The position numbers were made by a program, and so were the translations under genes. The notes under the pieces are model-generated. The model was not told where the DNA came from. It saw nothing but the letters and a program-made list of their open reading frames with translations, and made no database searches. Below, one piece after another: positions 61,473 through 61,608 of a stretch of 61,608 bases of DNA. Source of the stretch: Nocardiopsis endophytica (GTDB lineage Bacteria; Actinomycetota; Actinomycetes; Streptosporangiales; Streptosporangiaceae); assembly GCF_027706725.1 (NCBI RefSeq), contig NZ_JAQFWQ010000034.1, positions 1 to 61,608 on the forward strand. The letters are read 5' to 3'. Position 1 is the first letter of the stretch. Each line of letters begins with the position of its first letter.

Positions 61473-61542
61473 CCTCGTTGATCTCGGGAAAATCGCCCCT
61501 ACCGGGCCGGTTTTAGCGTCGCTTTGCCCGAGATCAACGAGG
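61473..61542. repeat. Perfect 16-bp inverted repeat (CCTCGTTGATCTCGGG) with 38-nt spacer
   Basis: The forward arm at 61473-61488 and reverse arm at 61527-61542 are exact complements. The structure looks like a REP/BIME-type extragenic palindrome. Confidence 0.85.
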
Positions 61543-61568
61543 GAGCGGCGGCACGGGGGCGCACTGGT

Positions 61569-61608
61569 GTTGATCTCGGGGAAGTCGGGCTTATCGTGTC
61601 CGGTTTAA
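61569..61608 (+). repeat. Third copy of the GTTGATCTCGGG repeat (cut by window end)
   Basis: GTTGATCTCGGG (61569-61580) and the next 28 nt align with the forward copy at 61477-61516 (both end near CCGGTTTTA/CCGGTTTAA). It shows the repeat unit is about 40 nt and present in both orientations. Confidence 0.75.

Larger units (their letters stand above)
60694..61608. other. 0.9-kb non-coding region rich in repeats
   Basis: No convincing gene is seen. It includes three copies of a roughly 212-bp tandem repeat (60871 to about 61445), then a palindromic repeat family (61473-61608). The region between 60694 and 60870 is the upstream region of the helicase-like gene and is slightly AT-richer. Confidence 0.7.

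Overview
The window comes from a very GC-rich actinobacterium. Codon use is dominated by G/C third positions, GTG starts are common, and there are LPVTG cell-wall proteins, XRE/DUF5753-DUF397 regulator pairs, a NarL-type two-component system and a CYP157-like P450. A Nocardiopsis-like or other Nocardiopsaceae/Streptosporangiales chromosome is my best guess, but this is inference. No tRNA, rRNA or CRISPR array was seen.

1-16 kb is mostly housekeeping and secreted functions. It holds the MEP/RIP block on the minus strand (dxr, a site-2 protease, and the first codons of ispG cut by the window edge), a secreted S15/CocE hydrolase, a secreted trypsin-like protease, a GltS sodium/glutamate symporter, an aldehyde dehydrogenase, an atypical P450, a DacB-type D,D-carboxypeptidase, a 591-aa unknown protein and a putative 3-methyladenine DNA glycosylase. 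An IS30 transposase tail follows. 16-21 kb carries a histidine kinase/response regulator pair, a divergent membrane protein and two paralogous LPVTG surface proteins.

21-34 kb is accessory. A TagF/CDP-glycerol transferase-like gene has seven copies of an 8-bp repeat in its first codons, which suggests phase variation. Next to it are a STAND (NB-ARC-TPR) ATPase with an amyloid-like N-terminal motif and a protein resembling tRNA-guanine transglycosylases. Then come a nitrilase-family amidohydrolase, a NodU/TobZ-type carbamoyltransferase with a small partner gene, a von Willebrand A/ADP-ribosylglycohydrolase fusion and a MazG-like pyrophosphohydrolase.

34.6-43.1 kb is a compact genomic island of visibly lower GC. 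An AAA ATPase-DUF4276 (TOPRIM-like) couple and a HsdM-HsdS fusion methylase with its own HTH lie between a decayed and an intact copy of the same XRE-DUF397/SWIM gene block. This is the best candidate for a defence or conflict system here. No HsdR is present, although an orphan PD-(D/E)XK protein and an AbiEi-like protein lie a few kb downstream.

43-61.6 kb returns to the core genome: a DUF89 phosphatase, a GerW/YtfJ protein, a TIGR04222 membrane protein, a complete five-gene peptide ABC importer, a secreted phospholipase A2, a Nei2-type DNA glycosylase and a large SF1 helicase-like protein that has lost its Walker A lysine. The last 0.9 kb is non-coding and carries about three tandem copies of a ~212-bp repeat, then a family of palindromic repeats.
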